Part shown: in pieces, positions 1 to 7,077 of the stretch
Layout of the letters: each line of letters opens with the position of its first letter
Numbering within the stretch: position 1 is the first letter of the stretch
NCBI GenBank assembly: GCA_025352845.1
Contig: JANXSC010000241.1
Span: 1-22,547 of the forward strand
Length of the DNA stretch: 22,547 bases
Direction of reading: 5' to 3'
Source: Opitutaceae bacterium
Lineage (GTDB): Bacteria; Verrucomicrobiota; Verrucomicrobiia; Opitutales; Opitutaceae
The notes under the pieces: generated by a model
Seen by the model: only the letters and a program-made list of their open reading frames with translations
Databases searched by the model: none
What the model was told of the DNA's origin: nothing
Translations under genes and position numbers: made by a program

Positions 1-241
1 CGAAGCCACGCTCGAAATCGCCGACGACGGCCCGGGCGTGCCTCCCGCCGAGCGCACCGCGATTTTCAAACCCTACGTCACCATGCGGCCGAAGGGCGTC
101 GGCCTCGGCCTCGCGATCGTGCAGCAAATCGTCTCCGCGCACCGCTGGGAAATCGTCTGCCTGGAAAACGCGCCGCGCGGCGCGCTGTTTCGCCTGCGCC
201 ACCTGAAAATCTCCACCGCGCCATCCGCTCCCACGACGTGA
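1..241 (+). CDS. Sensor histidine kinase, C-terminal fragment (cut by window start)
   Basis: This is the last ~79 residues of a sensor kinase, read in frame 2 from the window edge. It carries the end of the HATPase_c ATP-binding domain: a G1 box (DDGPGVP) and a G2 box (KGVGLGLAIV), followed by a short tail. The TGA stop overlaps the GTG start of the next gene in a GTGA junction. The two are therefore probably translationally coupled and form a cognate kinase-regulator pair of the NtrB/NtrC kind. The sensory and phosphoacceptor parts lie outside the window, so the stimulus cannot be inferred. Confidence 0.9.
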   Translation, partial: EATLEIADDGPGVPPAERTAIFKPYVTMRPKGVGLGLAIVQQIVSAHRWEIVCLENAPRGALFRLRHLKISTAPSAPTT

Positions 242-1593
242 AGCCCGCGCGCATCCTCATCGTCGACGACGACCACGGGCAGCGCAGCCTGCTCGAAACG
301 TTTCTCCGCGCCCAGGGCTACGAGACGCAGTCCGCCGCCTCGGGCGAGGCCGCGTTGCAACTCCTGGCCGAGCAGCCGTTCGCGATGATGGTGAGCGATG
401 TCCGCATGCCCGGCATGTCGGGCATCGAGACGCTGCGCCGCGTGCGCCAAAAACACGCGACGCTCCCCGTGCTGCTCGTCACGGCGTTTGCCGATATCCG
501 CAGCGCCGTCTCCGCGATGCGCGACGGTGCCGTCAACTATCTCGCCAAGCCGATCGATCTCGACGAACTCATCACCTCCGTGCGACTCGCGCTCGAACCC
601 GACCGCGAACCGATCGCCACCGACCGGAGCCCGCGCCCGCTGCCGGCCGGCGTCATCGCGGAGAGCCCGCTCACCCAGGCGGTGTTTCGCGACGCCGCCG
701 TGATCGCGGCCTCGGACACGCGCGTGCTGATCACCGGCGAGAGCGGCGTCGGCAAGGAAATCGTCGCCGATGTGATTCACGCTTGGAGCCGCCGCGCCGC
801 GGGCCCACTCGTGAAAGTAAACTGCGCCGCCATTCCCGAAAATCTTCTCGAGAGCGAGTTGTTCGGCCACGAGAAAGGTGCGTTTGCCGGCGCGACGCAG
901 CGCCGCCCCGGGCGTTTCGAGGAAGCCGCCGGCGGCACGCTCCTCCTCGACGAAATCGGCGACCTTCCGCTCCCGCTCCAAGCCGCCCTCCTGCGCCTCA
1001 TCAACGATGGCACGTTTCGCCGCCTCGGCTCCACGCGCGACATCAAGGCCGACGCTCGGTTGCTCGCGACGACCAACCGCGACCTTGAAGCGCAGATTGC
1101 CGCGGGGAAATTTCGCGAGGATCTGTTTTACCAGCTCAACGTGATGGAGATTCACGTCCCGCCGCTGCGCGAACGGCCCGAGGATATCCTGCCGCTGGCC
1201 GCGCACTTCATCGGACAATTCTCACGGCAGAAACCGCGCTTCTCCGCGACCGTCGCCGCCGCGCTCACGCGCTACCGCTGGCCCGGAAACGTGCGCGAAC
1301 TCCGCAACGCGATGGAGCGCGCCGCCCTCCTCTCGCGCGGCGAGGTTGTGCTGCCCGAGCACCTCCCCGCGCGAATCCTCAACGCCACCTCCGAACTCGC
1401 ACCCGCCGGCGAAGGGGAGGCCCGGCGCCTTGAGGAAATCGAGCGCGAGGCAATCCTGAAGGCGCTCCGGAAAAACAATTACAACCGCACTCAGACCGCC
1501 AAGGAACTCGCCATCAGCCGCCGCGCCCTCACCTACAAACTCCAGCGCCTCCGCGCCGAGGGGACGGCCGTCGATCAGCCGCCGCCGGCGTAG
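238..1593 (+). CDS. Sigma-54-dependent response regulator, NtrC/AtoC family
   Basis: A 451-aa three-domain activator. The receiver domain spans residues ~4-118, with an acidic pocket at D10-D12, phosphoacceptor D54, T82 and K104. The AAA+ domain spans ~140-375, with Walker A GESGVGKE and Walker B-like LLLDEIGD. A Fis-type helix-turn-helix lies at ~405-445 (NRTQTAKELAISRRALTYKL). The length is normal for the family. The usual sigma-54 contact motif GAFTGA reads GAFAGA (residues 214-219), losing the threonine. The GTG start at the 4-bp overlap with the kinase gene gives the canonical receiver N-terminus. Phosphorylation by the upstream kinase is the expected trigger. No -24/-12 promoter was recognised in the neighbouring spacers, so the target genes are unknown. 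Confidence 0.95.
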   Translation: MKPARILIVDDDHGQRSLLETFLRAQGYETQSAASGEAALQLLAEQPFAMMVSDVRMPGMSGIETLRRVRQKHATLPVLLVTAFADIRSAVSAMRDGAVNYLAKPIDLDELITSVRLALEPDREPIATDRSPRPLPAGVIAESPLTQAVFRDAAVIAASDTRVLITGESGVGKEIVADVIHAWSRRAAGPLVKVNCAAIPENLLESELFGHEKGAFAGATQRRPGRFEEAAGGTLLLDEIGDLPLPLQAALLRLINDGTFRRLGSTRDIKADARLLATTNRDLEAQIAAGKFREDLFYQLNVMEIHVPPLRERPEDILPLAAHFIGQFSRQKPRFSATVAAALTRYRWPGNVRELRNAMERAALLSRGEVVLPEHLPARILNATSELAPAGEGEARRLEEIEREAILKALRKNNYNRTQTAKELAISRRALTYKLQRLRAEGTAVDQPPPA

Positions 1594-1614
1594 AATTTTT
1601 CAGCGGTTCATGAG

Positions 1615-1699
1615 TGGTGCCCGGGAGCGGACTCGAACCGCTACACCGTGAGGCACAGGCTTCTGAGACCTGCGTGTCTACCAATTCCACCACCCGGGC
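1615..1699 (-). tRNA. tRNA-Leu (anticodon CAG)
   Basis: On the minus strand the sequence folds as a class II tRNA. The acceptor stem GCCCGGG/CCCGGGC is perfect, and the D-arm region reads TGGTGGAATTGGTAGACACG. The anticodon stem CAGGT/GCCTG encloses the loop CTCAGAA with anticodon CAG. A long variable arm follows, then a T-arm with TTCGAGT and discriminator A. The 3' CCA is encoded at 1615-1617. The long variable arm and the D-arm sequence match bacterial tRNA-Leu. It lies antisense between the regulator and the aldolase gene. Confidence 0.96.
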
Positions 1700-1790
1700 A
1701 AAAGGGGACGGGCAAGAGACACGCCGCGCCGCCCCGGCGCAAGAAAATTGATTTCCCTCGCCCACCCGCACCGCCACACTCCGCGCGCCC

Positions 1791-2438
1791 ATGAAAAAAG
1801 ACGCCATCCTCTCGAAGATCCGCGCCGAGAAAGTCATCGCGCTCATCCGCGCCGATTCGCCCGACGGGCTGCTCGACTGCGCCCGCGCCCTCGCCGCCGG
1901 CGGCCTCACCAGCATCGAACTCACGATGACGACGCCCGGCGCGATCCGCATGTTGGAAAAGGCGACCGCGGAGCTGCCGGATTTCCTCTTCGGCCTCGGC
2001 ACCGTGCTCGACGCGGAGACGGCACGCATCGGCATCCTCGCCGGCGCGAAGTTCATCGTCACGCCCGCGCTGCGGCCCGAAGTCATCACTCTCTGCCAGC
2101 GCTACAGCGTGCCGGTGTTTGCCGGCGCGTTTACCCCGACGGAAATCATCGCCGCGTGGGAAGCGGGGGCGGATGCGGCAAAGATTTTCCCCGCGGAATT
2201 TTTCGGCCCCGGCTACATCAAGTCCGTGAAGGCCCCGCTCCCGCAGGTGGAGATGGTGCCGACGGGCGGCGTGAACGAAAACAACGTCGGCGACTTCCTC
2301 CGCGCCGGTGCCTTCGCCACCGCCGCCGGCAGCTCGCTCGTGGATGCCAAGGCATTTAAGGAAAAAAACTGGGCCGCGATCACCGCGAAAGCGCGGGCGT
2401 TTGTCGCCGCCGTGGCGGCGGTCGGCGCGGCGAAATAG
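1791..2438 (+). CDS. eda: KDPG/KHG aldolase (2-dehydro-3-deoxy-phosphogluconate aldolase)
   Basis: A 215-aa cytosolic class I aldolase, the usual length for the Eda family. It cleaves 2-keto-3-deoxy-6-phosphogluconate to pyruvate and glyceraldehyde-3-phosphate in the Entner-Doudoroff and uronate pathways. The Schiff-base lysine is K131 in the AAKIFPAEFFG segment, and the catalytic glutamate is E43 in SIELTMTTPG. The PTGGV phosphate-binding stretch follows at residues ~161-165. The position of the E. coli Arg49 ligand reads Thr here (TMTT), a pattern I associate with Eda-like proteins outside Proteobacteria, so the exact keto-acid substrate is uncertain. The gene stands alone, with no edd or kdgK neighbour, after an antisense tRNA. 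Confidence 0.93.
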   Translation: MKKDAILSKIRAEKVIALIRADSPDGLLDCARALAAGGLTSIELTMTTPGAIRMLEKATAELPDFLFGLGTVLDAETARIGILAGAKFIVTPALRPEVITLCQRYSVPVFAGAFTPTEIIAAWEAGADAAKIFPAEFFGPGYIKSVKAPLPQVEMVPTGGVNENNVGDFLRAGAFATAAGSSLVDAKAFKEKNWAAITAKARAFVAAVAAVGAAK

Positions 2439-2481
2439 TCCGATTGCGCGCCGCGCTCCACTGCGCGCGCATTTTCCTGCG

Positions 2482-2805
2482 ATGCGCTCGCCGCCCCCCT
2501 GTGTCGTTTTCATCGCCCGCACCCACGCGATCGTGGGCGGCACGATTGTCGTTTCGGTGGCGCTGTTGCACCTGTTCACCCGCCGGCTACCGCAGATCGA
2601 GTTCCGCGTGACGAGCTATGGCGTCACGGGTGGACTCGCCGCGCTTTACCTCGGCACGGCGGCGCTCGTGTGGTTTGGCGTGCCGCCGGGACGACTGCTG
2701 AGTCGCGTCTGCGCGCTCCTCTATCTGCCGCGGTTCAATTTCGGATCGCTCGTGTGGGAGACGATGAACCGCGAGGCGTTCAAGGCGCACTTCCGGCGCG
2801 GTTAG
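2482..2805 (+). CDS. Small hypothetical membrane protein
   Basis: A 107-aa protein that I do not recognise. It shows two hydrophobic stretches likely to span the membrane: around residues 15-32 (VGGTIVVSVALLHLF) and 46-68 (YGVTGGLAALYLGTAALVWFGV is the core). Basic residues sit between and after them, and the C-terminal tail is soluble and basic. The ATG at 2482 follows the aldolase stop by 43 bp on the same strand, so it may be co-transcribed. The 3' end overlaps the convergent CobW-like gene by 26 bp. The reading frame is open further upstream, but no better start precedes the aldolase stop. Nothing suggests a function beyond membrane residence. Confidence 0.65.
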   Translation: MRSPPPCVVFIARTHAIVGGTIVVSVALLHLFTRRLPQIEFRVTSYGVTGGLAALYLGTAALVWFGVPPGRLLSRVCALLYLPRFNFGSLVWETMNREAFKAHFRRG

Positions 2806-3571
2806 CGTCGAGTGCCAGGAACTTCGCCACGTCCGGGATTTTTTTCACGCGGCGGCCAGTCGCGTCCCGCACGAAATAAGGCTCCTCCTCGGGCTTCGCC
2901 TCGATGTCGTCCTCGTCGGATTCGGATTCGTCCTGCTCGTCAATCACGTCGCCATCGGCGTCGGTGAAGATCCAGTCCTGCTCGGCGTCGAACGCGTGCG
3001 ACATCCGCCGCGCCTGCGGATTGAGCGCGAGCGCGGGGTTCTTCACATGGCCGTCCTTCACGAACTCGAAGAGGCACGGCACGAACTGGTGTTTGAAGTG
3101 CGCCTGAAAATCGCTGAACCACTTGTTCGACACGCCCTCGCGGCGGTTGAGCAGGACGACATCGGAAAAATGCACGCACGCATCGAACCACGCGCGCAGC
3201 GGCGGGTGGCGCTCGGCCAGCTGGCAGTTCACAACCGTAAATACCCTCGCCAGCTCGCCGCCCTGCGCCTCGAGCCACGCCTTGAACACCTCGAGCTGAT
3301 CGATGAGGTTGCCCGCGCCGTCGGTCACGAAGAACACGTTTGGGATTTCCGCCGGCAGCGGGCCAACGATCATGCCGTCGTCCCAACGCCAGCGGGTCAC
3401 GCCGGGTAGTTTTTCGTCCGCCGCGCACGCCGCCTCCCCCGCCGGCAGCATCACCGCCACGCGATCCGTCGCCTCAAATCCGCCCGCGATCAAATCCGCG
3501 ATCACCTCACGCCGGCCGGAACCGGCGGTGCCAAGGATCAGATAGACAAGAGGTTTTTCGGGCGCGGACAT
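2780..3571 (-). CDS. CobW/G3E-like P-loop protein with degenerate GTP-binding motifs
   Basis: A 263-aa protein whose N-terminal half resembles G3E (CobW/UreG/HypB-type) GTPases: strand LVYLILG, a P-loop-like turn, then FFVTDGAG and a segment like the CobW ADVVLLNKTD region. Two nucleotide-binding motifs are altered. The Walker A position reads GTAGSGRRE with no Lys or Ser/Thr, and the NKxD position reads NRRE. A strongly acidic stretch (DEQDESESDEDD) lies near residues 215-230, and the CobW C-terminal domain is not evident. The ATG at 3571 was chosen; a TTG two codons upstream (3577) is in frame but unnecessary. It lies downstream of aroC on the same strand. GTP hydrolysis should not be assumed; family membership is inferred from weak motif resemblance. 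Confidence 0.7.
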   Translation of the reverse strand: MSAPEKPLVYLILGTAGSGRREVIADLIAGGFEATDRVAVMLPAGEAACAADEKLPGVTRWRWDDGMIVGPLPAEIPNVFFVTDGAGNLIDQLEVFKAWLEAQGGELARVFTVVNCQLAERHPPLRAWFDACVHFSDVVLLNRREGVSNKWFSDFQAHFKHQFVPCLFEFVKDGHVKNPALALNPQARRMSHAFDAEQDWIFTDADGDVIDEQDESESDEDDIEAKPEEEPYFVRDATGRRVKKIPDVAKFLALDANRAGSAP

Positions 3572-3653
3572 GGACAACAGAAAGAACGGGAAGACCGGGA
3601 AGACAAGGCGCAGAGATTTTTCCCGCTTTCACCCCGCCCTTTCCGTTTCAAAC

Positions 3654-4781
3654 TCAGAACTTGAAAACCCCGCACTGCGCCGCGTGCCGCATCCAGTGAT
3701 CGACGAGCACGAGCGCCGTCATCGCCTCCACGATCGGCACCGCACGCGGGACGACGCAGGGATCGTGACGGCCGCGACCGATCAGTTCGGTGGCGACACC
3801 GTGGATATCCACCGTCTGCTGCGGCCGGAGGATCGTCGCGGTCGGCTTGAAGGCCACGCGAAACACGATCTCCTCGCCGTTGCTGATGCCGCCCTGCGTG
3901 CCGCCGCTGCGGTTCGTGACCGTGCGCACGCGCCCGTCACGCGGCTCGAAGAGATCGTTGTGCTCGCTACCGCGCAGCCGCGCGCCCGCGAAACCGCTGC
4001 CGAGCTCAAAGCCCTTGGTCGCCGGCAGCGAGAGCATCGCCTTCGCCAGATCGGCCTCGAGGCGATCAAACACCGGCTCGCCCAGCCCCGGCGGCACGCC
4101 GCGCACGCGACACTCGATCACGCCGCCGACCGAGTCGCCCTCGCTCCGCACGGCCTTGATCCGCTCGATCATTTTTTCGGCGGTCGCGAGATGCGGGCAG
4201 CGCACGGCGGTCGCCTCGACCTCGGCCAGCGTGGGAAACCGCTCTAGCGCCTCCGCCGGCATCGTGATGTCGTGCACCTGTGTAAGAAACGCGCGAATCT
4301 CCACCCCGCCGGCCCCCGCGGCGGGCTCCGCCCTTGCTCCGCCCAGGGCGAGGATTTTCCTCGCGATGGCCCCGGCGGCCACGCGCCCGATCGTCTCGCG
4401 CGCGGAACTCCGGCCACCGCCACGATGATCCCGAATTCCAAATTTCGCCTGATAAGTGTAGTCGGCGTGCGACGGCCGGAATTTATCGCGCATCTCGTCG
4501 TAGGCGCCCGGTCGCTGGTCGGCGTTGCGCACGAGCAGCGAGATGGGCGCGCCCGTGGTGCGACCCTCGAAGACACCGGCGAGGATTTCCACCCGGTCCT
4601 CCTCCTTGCGCGGAGTCACGATGTCGCTCTGGCCGGGCCGGCGGCGGTCGAGTTCGACCTGAATATCGGCGGCCTCCAGCGGCAGGCGCGGCGGACAGCC
4701 GTCCACGACCGCGCCAACCGCGAGGCCGTGGCTCTCGCCCCAAGTGCTGACGGTGAAATTTTTCCCGAACGTGTTCGGCAT
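3654..4781 (-). CDS. aroC: Chorismate synthase
   Basis: A 375-aa enzyme for the last shikimate-pathway step: it converts 5-enolpyruvylshikimate-3-phosphate to chorismate using reduced FMN. The start is canonical (MPNTFGKNFTVSTWGESHG). Family signatures follow: the RRRPGQSDIVTPRKEEDRVEI region is split here as RRRPGQS and TPRKEEDRVEI, then GAPISLLVRNAD, FRPSHADYTY and DHRGGGRSSARET. The GGISNGEEI block and the C-terminal DPCVVPRAVPIVEAM complete it. A short Gly/Ala-rich insertion (GGARAEPAAGAGG) sits before the conserved VEIRAF strand. The gene is divergent from gspD across 197 bp and 82 bp upstream of the CobW-like gene on the same strand. It is probably a cytosolic housekeeping enzyme. Confidence 0.98.
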   Translation of the reverse strand: MPNTFGKNFTVSTWGESHGLAVGAVVDGCPPRLPLEAADIQVELDRRRPGQSDIVTPRKEEDRVEILAGVFEGRTTGAPISLLVRNADQRPGAYDEMRDKFRPSHADYTYQAKFGIRDHRGGGRSSARETIGRVAAGAIARKILALGGARAEPAAGAGGVEIRAFLTQVHDITMPAEALERFPTLAEVEATAVRCPHLATAEKMIERIKAVRSEGDSVGGVIECRVRGVPPGLGEPVFDRLEADLAKAMLSLPATKGFELGSGFAGARLRGSEHNDLFEPRDGRVRTVTNRSGGTQGGISNGEEIVFRVAFKPTATILRPQQTVDIHGVATELIGRGRHDPCVVPRAVPIVEAMTALVLVDHWMRHAAQCGVFKF

Positions 4782-4978
4782 CGCAGCGCGGGAGCGTTGG
4801 CGGCGCTTACTAGACCGGCAAGCGGCAAATCCGCCCGCACCTCGCCGACAACTTCTGGCAACAAATCCGTCGCGATGCCGTCACACGCTTCGCACAAGAC
4901 CGTTTACAACTCATCCGCTTTGCCTTCTTTGGGCTTGTCCCCGCGCGCCGCCCGCCACTCAACAATCTTTTTTCCCGC
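4782..4978. promoter_or_regulatory. Divergent intergenic region between aroC and gspD
   Basis: This 197-bp spacer separates two divergent genes and must hold both of their promoters. No convincing -35/-10 pair, sigma-54 site or operator could be picked out by eye. The bases just before the gspD ATG are T/C-rich (aatcttttttcccgc) with no Shine-Dalgarno match. Confidence 0.35.
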
Positions 4979-7054
4979 ATGATTCCGCGTCTCGTCCGTT
5001 TGTGTGCCGCCCTCGCCGCGTCCGTTTTGGTGCCCGGTGCGTTCGCACAAAATCCGCCGCCGGCTGCGCCCGTTTCCCCCGCCCAGGCCAACGCGCTGCG
5101 TCCCGCCGCACCGTCGGTGCCGCCCGCGGGTTCGCCGGATGAACTCACCAATTTCAAACTGCCCGCCGCCGATCTCCCCACGATCCTCGATTTGCTCGAG
5201 CGGTTGACCGGCCGGATCGTGCTCCGGCCCGCCCAGCTCCAAATCGTCCCCGAATACAATCTCAACATCTCCAGGGATGTGACGAAGGCCGAGGCGATCG
5301 TGGCCATCGAAACTATCCTCGCGATGAACCAGATCGGCATCGCCCCGCAGGGCGAGACGTTCATCAAGATCGTCAACCTGCAAAATCTCCGGCAGGAAGC
5401 GCCGGAGTGGATCATGGGGACCACCCTCGACCGCCCGGCCACGGGACGCGCGGCGACCAAACTCTTCCAGCTCGAGTTTATCCGCGTGGGCGAATTCATC
5501 CCGATGCTGCAGGCGGGCATCCTCAACCAGTTTTACGGCGCGCCGGTGATGTTTCAAAACGCCAACTCCGCGCTGATCACCGACAGCATCAGCAATCTCC
5601 AGCGCGTCGAAATGCTCCTCCAACAGGTCGACAAACCGAGTCTGAGCGGAACGAAGCCGAAGTTCTATTCGGTGCGCAACGTCAAGGCCACCGAGCTGGT
5701 AAACAAGCTCCGCGGCATTCTCACGGGCCCGCTCCAACAGCAGCTCGGCACCGCCACCTCCTACAGCGCCGATGACCGCACCCAGCAAATCGTCGTCGTC
5801 ACCGACCCACGACAGTGGGATTTCTTCACCGATCTCATCCAGAAACTCGACCAGAAGTCGGATCCCAACACCCGCATCGAAGTCCTCTATCTCAAACACG
5901 CCAAGGCCAAGGATGCCGTCGACGTGCTCACCCGGATCATCTCCGGCGTCTCCTCTGCACAACAAAAGCAAAACACCGGCTCCGTGCGCCCCGGACAGCC
6001 CGGTCCCCAGCCGATGCAGCCGCCCGGCGTTCCGGTCGCGCCCCAGCCCACCGGGGGCGCCGGCAACAGTGCCAACGTGGAAAATCAAGGCTCAACGGAA
6101 TTCAGCCCGTTCATGACCGTCGTGCCCGACGAGCGCAGTAATGCGGTCGTCATTTATGGCACGTCCGACGACATCCGGCTCGCCCGCGAAATCATCGACA
6201 AAACCGACATTCAGCTCGCCCAGGTCCGCATCGAGGTCGTCATCGCCGACGTCACGCTCGACGACAACCACGAGTCCGGCATTAGCGCCCTCGGGCTCAA
6301 GATCAATGGGAGCAAGCTCGTCGGTTTCTCCGGCAGCGATCCGACCGTGACGGTTTCCAACGGCACCATCACCCGTCCCGGCCTCGACCTCGCCGCCGAG
6401 ATCGCGATCAAGACCTCGCCACGCAAGCGGAACAACTCGATCATCACCCAACCCTTGACCGTCACCAGCCACGGCAAGGAGGCGAAATTCTTCAGCGGCG
6501 AGACGCGACCCGTTGTGACCGGCACGTTACAATCCGGCGTAGGTGCCGCCAATGGTCTCAATACCAGCTCAACTGTCACCCAACAGAAGATCGGCACGAC
6601 GCTCACCGTCACGCCCTTCATCGGCGTCAACGGTTCCGTGCAGCTCGAATTGACGCAATCGGTCGAGGACGTGACCGGCGAGGTAAAGGTCGATAACAAC
6701 ACCCAATACATCATCGGCAATCGCGAATCGAAAAACTACGTCAGCGCCATGTCGGGCGACATCCACGTGTTCGGGGGATTCAGAAAGAGCGCCACCATCA
6801 ACGAAACCAACCGACTCGGCCCGATTCCATGGCTCGGGGATCTGTTCGGCTCGCGCAAGAAATCCAAGACGCGATCTGAACTCGTCTTCTTCATCCGCGC
6901 CACCGTGCTGTCCAACAATCCGGCGGTCGACAATGCGGAAGTGATGAACCGCGTCGAGGGTCTGGGACCGACGGCGCGCGACGCCATCAAGGGCGCGCTC
7001 GATCCCAATTTCACGCCGCCAAAGCAGACGTTTCTCGAAAAGATTCTGCCCTAA
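4979..7054 (+). CDS. gspD: Type II secretion outer-membrane secretin GspD
   Basis: A 691-aa secretin that would multimerise into the outer-membrane channel of a type II secretion system. A Sec signal peptide covers residues 1-23 (cleavage near AFA-QN). An N0/STN-like domain lies at ~55-130. Further N-domains follow to ~400, with repeats such as LFQLEFIRVGEFIPML and VLYLKHAKAKDAVDVL. A Pro/Gln/Gly-rich loop at ~325-370 interrupts the last N-domain. The C-terminal secretin domain (~400-660) contains GLKINGSKL, TVTPFIG and the hallmark IPWLGDLFG at 616-624, then a SELVFFIRATVL strand. It is first of three same-strand genes, 23 bp before gspE. A PilQ role is possible, but no pilus genes are present. 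Confidence 0.93.
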   Translation: MIPRLVRLCAALAASVLVPGAFAQNPPPAAPVSPAQANALRPAAPSVPPAGSPDELTNFKLPAADLPTILDLLERLTGRIVLRPAQLQIVPEYNLNISRDVTKAEAIVAIETILAMNQIGIAPQGETFIKIVNLQNLRQEAPEWIMGTTLDRPATGRAATKLFQLEFIRVGEFIPMLQAGILNQFYGAPVMFQNANSALITDSISNLQRVEMLLQQVDKPSLSGTKPKFYSVRNVKATELVNKLRGILTGPLQQQLGTATSYSADDRTQQIVVVTDPRQWDFFTDLIQKLDQKSDPNTRIEVLYLKHAKAKDAVDVLTRIISGVSSAQQKQNTGSVRPGQPGPQPMQPPGVPVAPQPTGGAGNSANVENQGSTEFSPFMTVVPDERSNAVVIYGTSDDIRLAREIIDKTDIQLAQVRIEVVIADVTLDDNHESGISALGLKINGSKLVGFSGSDPTVTVSNGTITRPGLDLAAEIAIKTSPRKRNNSIITQPLTVTSHGKEAKFFSGETRPVVTGTLQSGVGAANGLNTSSTVTQQKIGTTLTVTPFIGVNGSVQLELTQSVEDVTGEVKVDNNTQYIIGNRESKNYVSAMSGDIHVFGGFRKSATINETNRLGPIPWLGDLFGSRKKSKTRSELVFFIRATVLSNNPAVDNAEVMNRVEGLGPTARDAIKGALDPNFTPPKQTFLEKILP

Positions 7055-7077
7055 TCGTCGCGGAACAGCCCCATTTC

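Noticed and set aside
73..1218. Long minus-strand open frame (381 codons) opposite the sigma-54 regulator
   Set aside because: Arg/Gly/Ala-rich shadow of a clearly functional gene in GC-rich DNA; no recognisable motif.
1594..1790. Possible sigma-54 promoter near the regulator
   Set aside because: No TGGCAC-N5-TTGC-like pair was found in this spacer or in 4782-4978.
1641..2579. Minus-strand open frame (312 codons) running through the tRNA-Leu and opposite the aldolase
   Set aside because: Cannot be coding across a perfect tRNA gene, and it is antisense to a well-supported enzyme.
4904..6088. 394-codon minus-strand open frame opposite gspD
   Set aside because: Lies wholly against a well-supported secretin gene; composition is typical of an antisense shadow.
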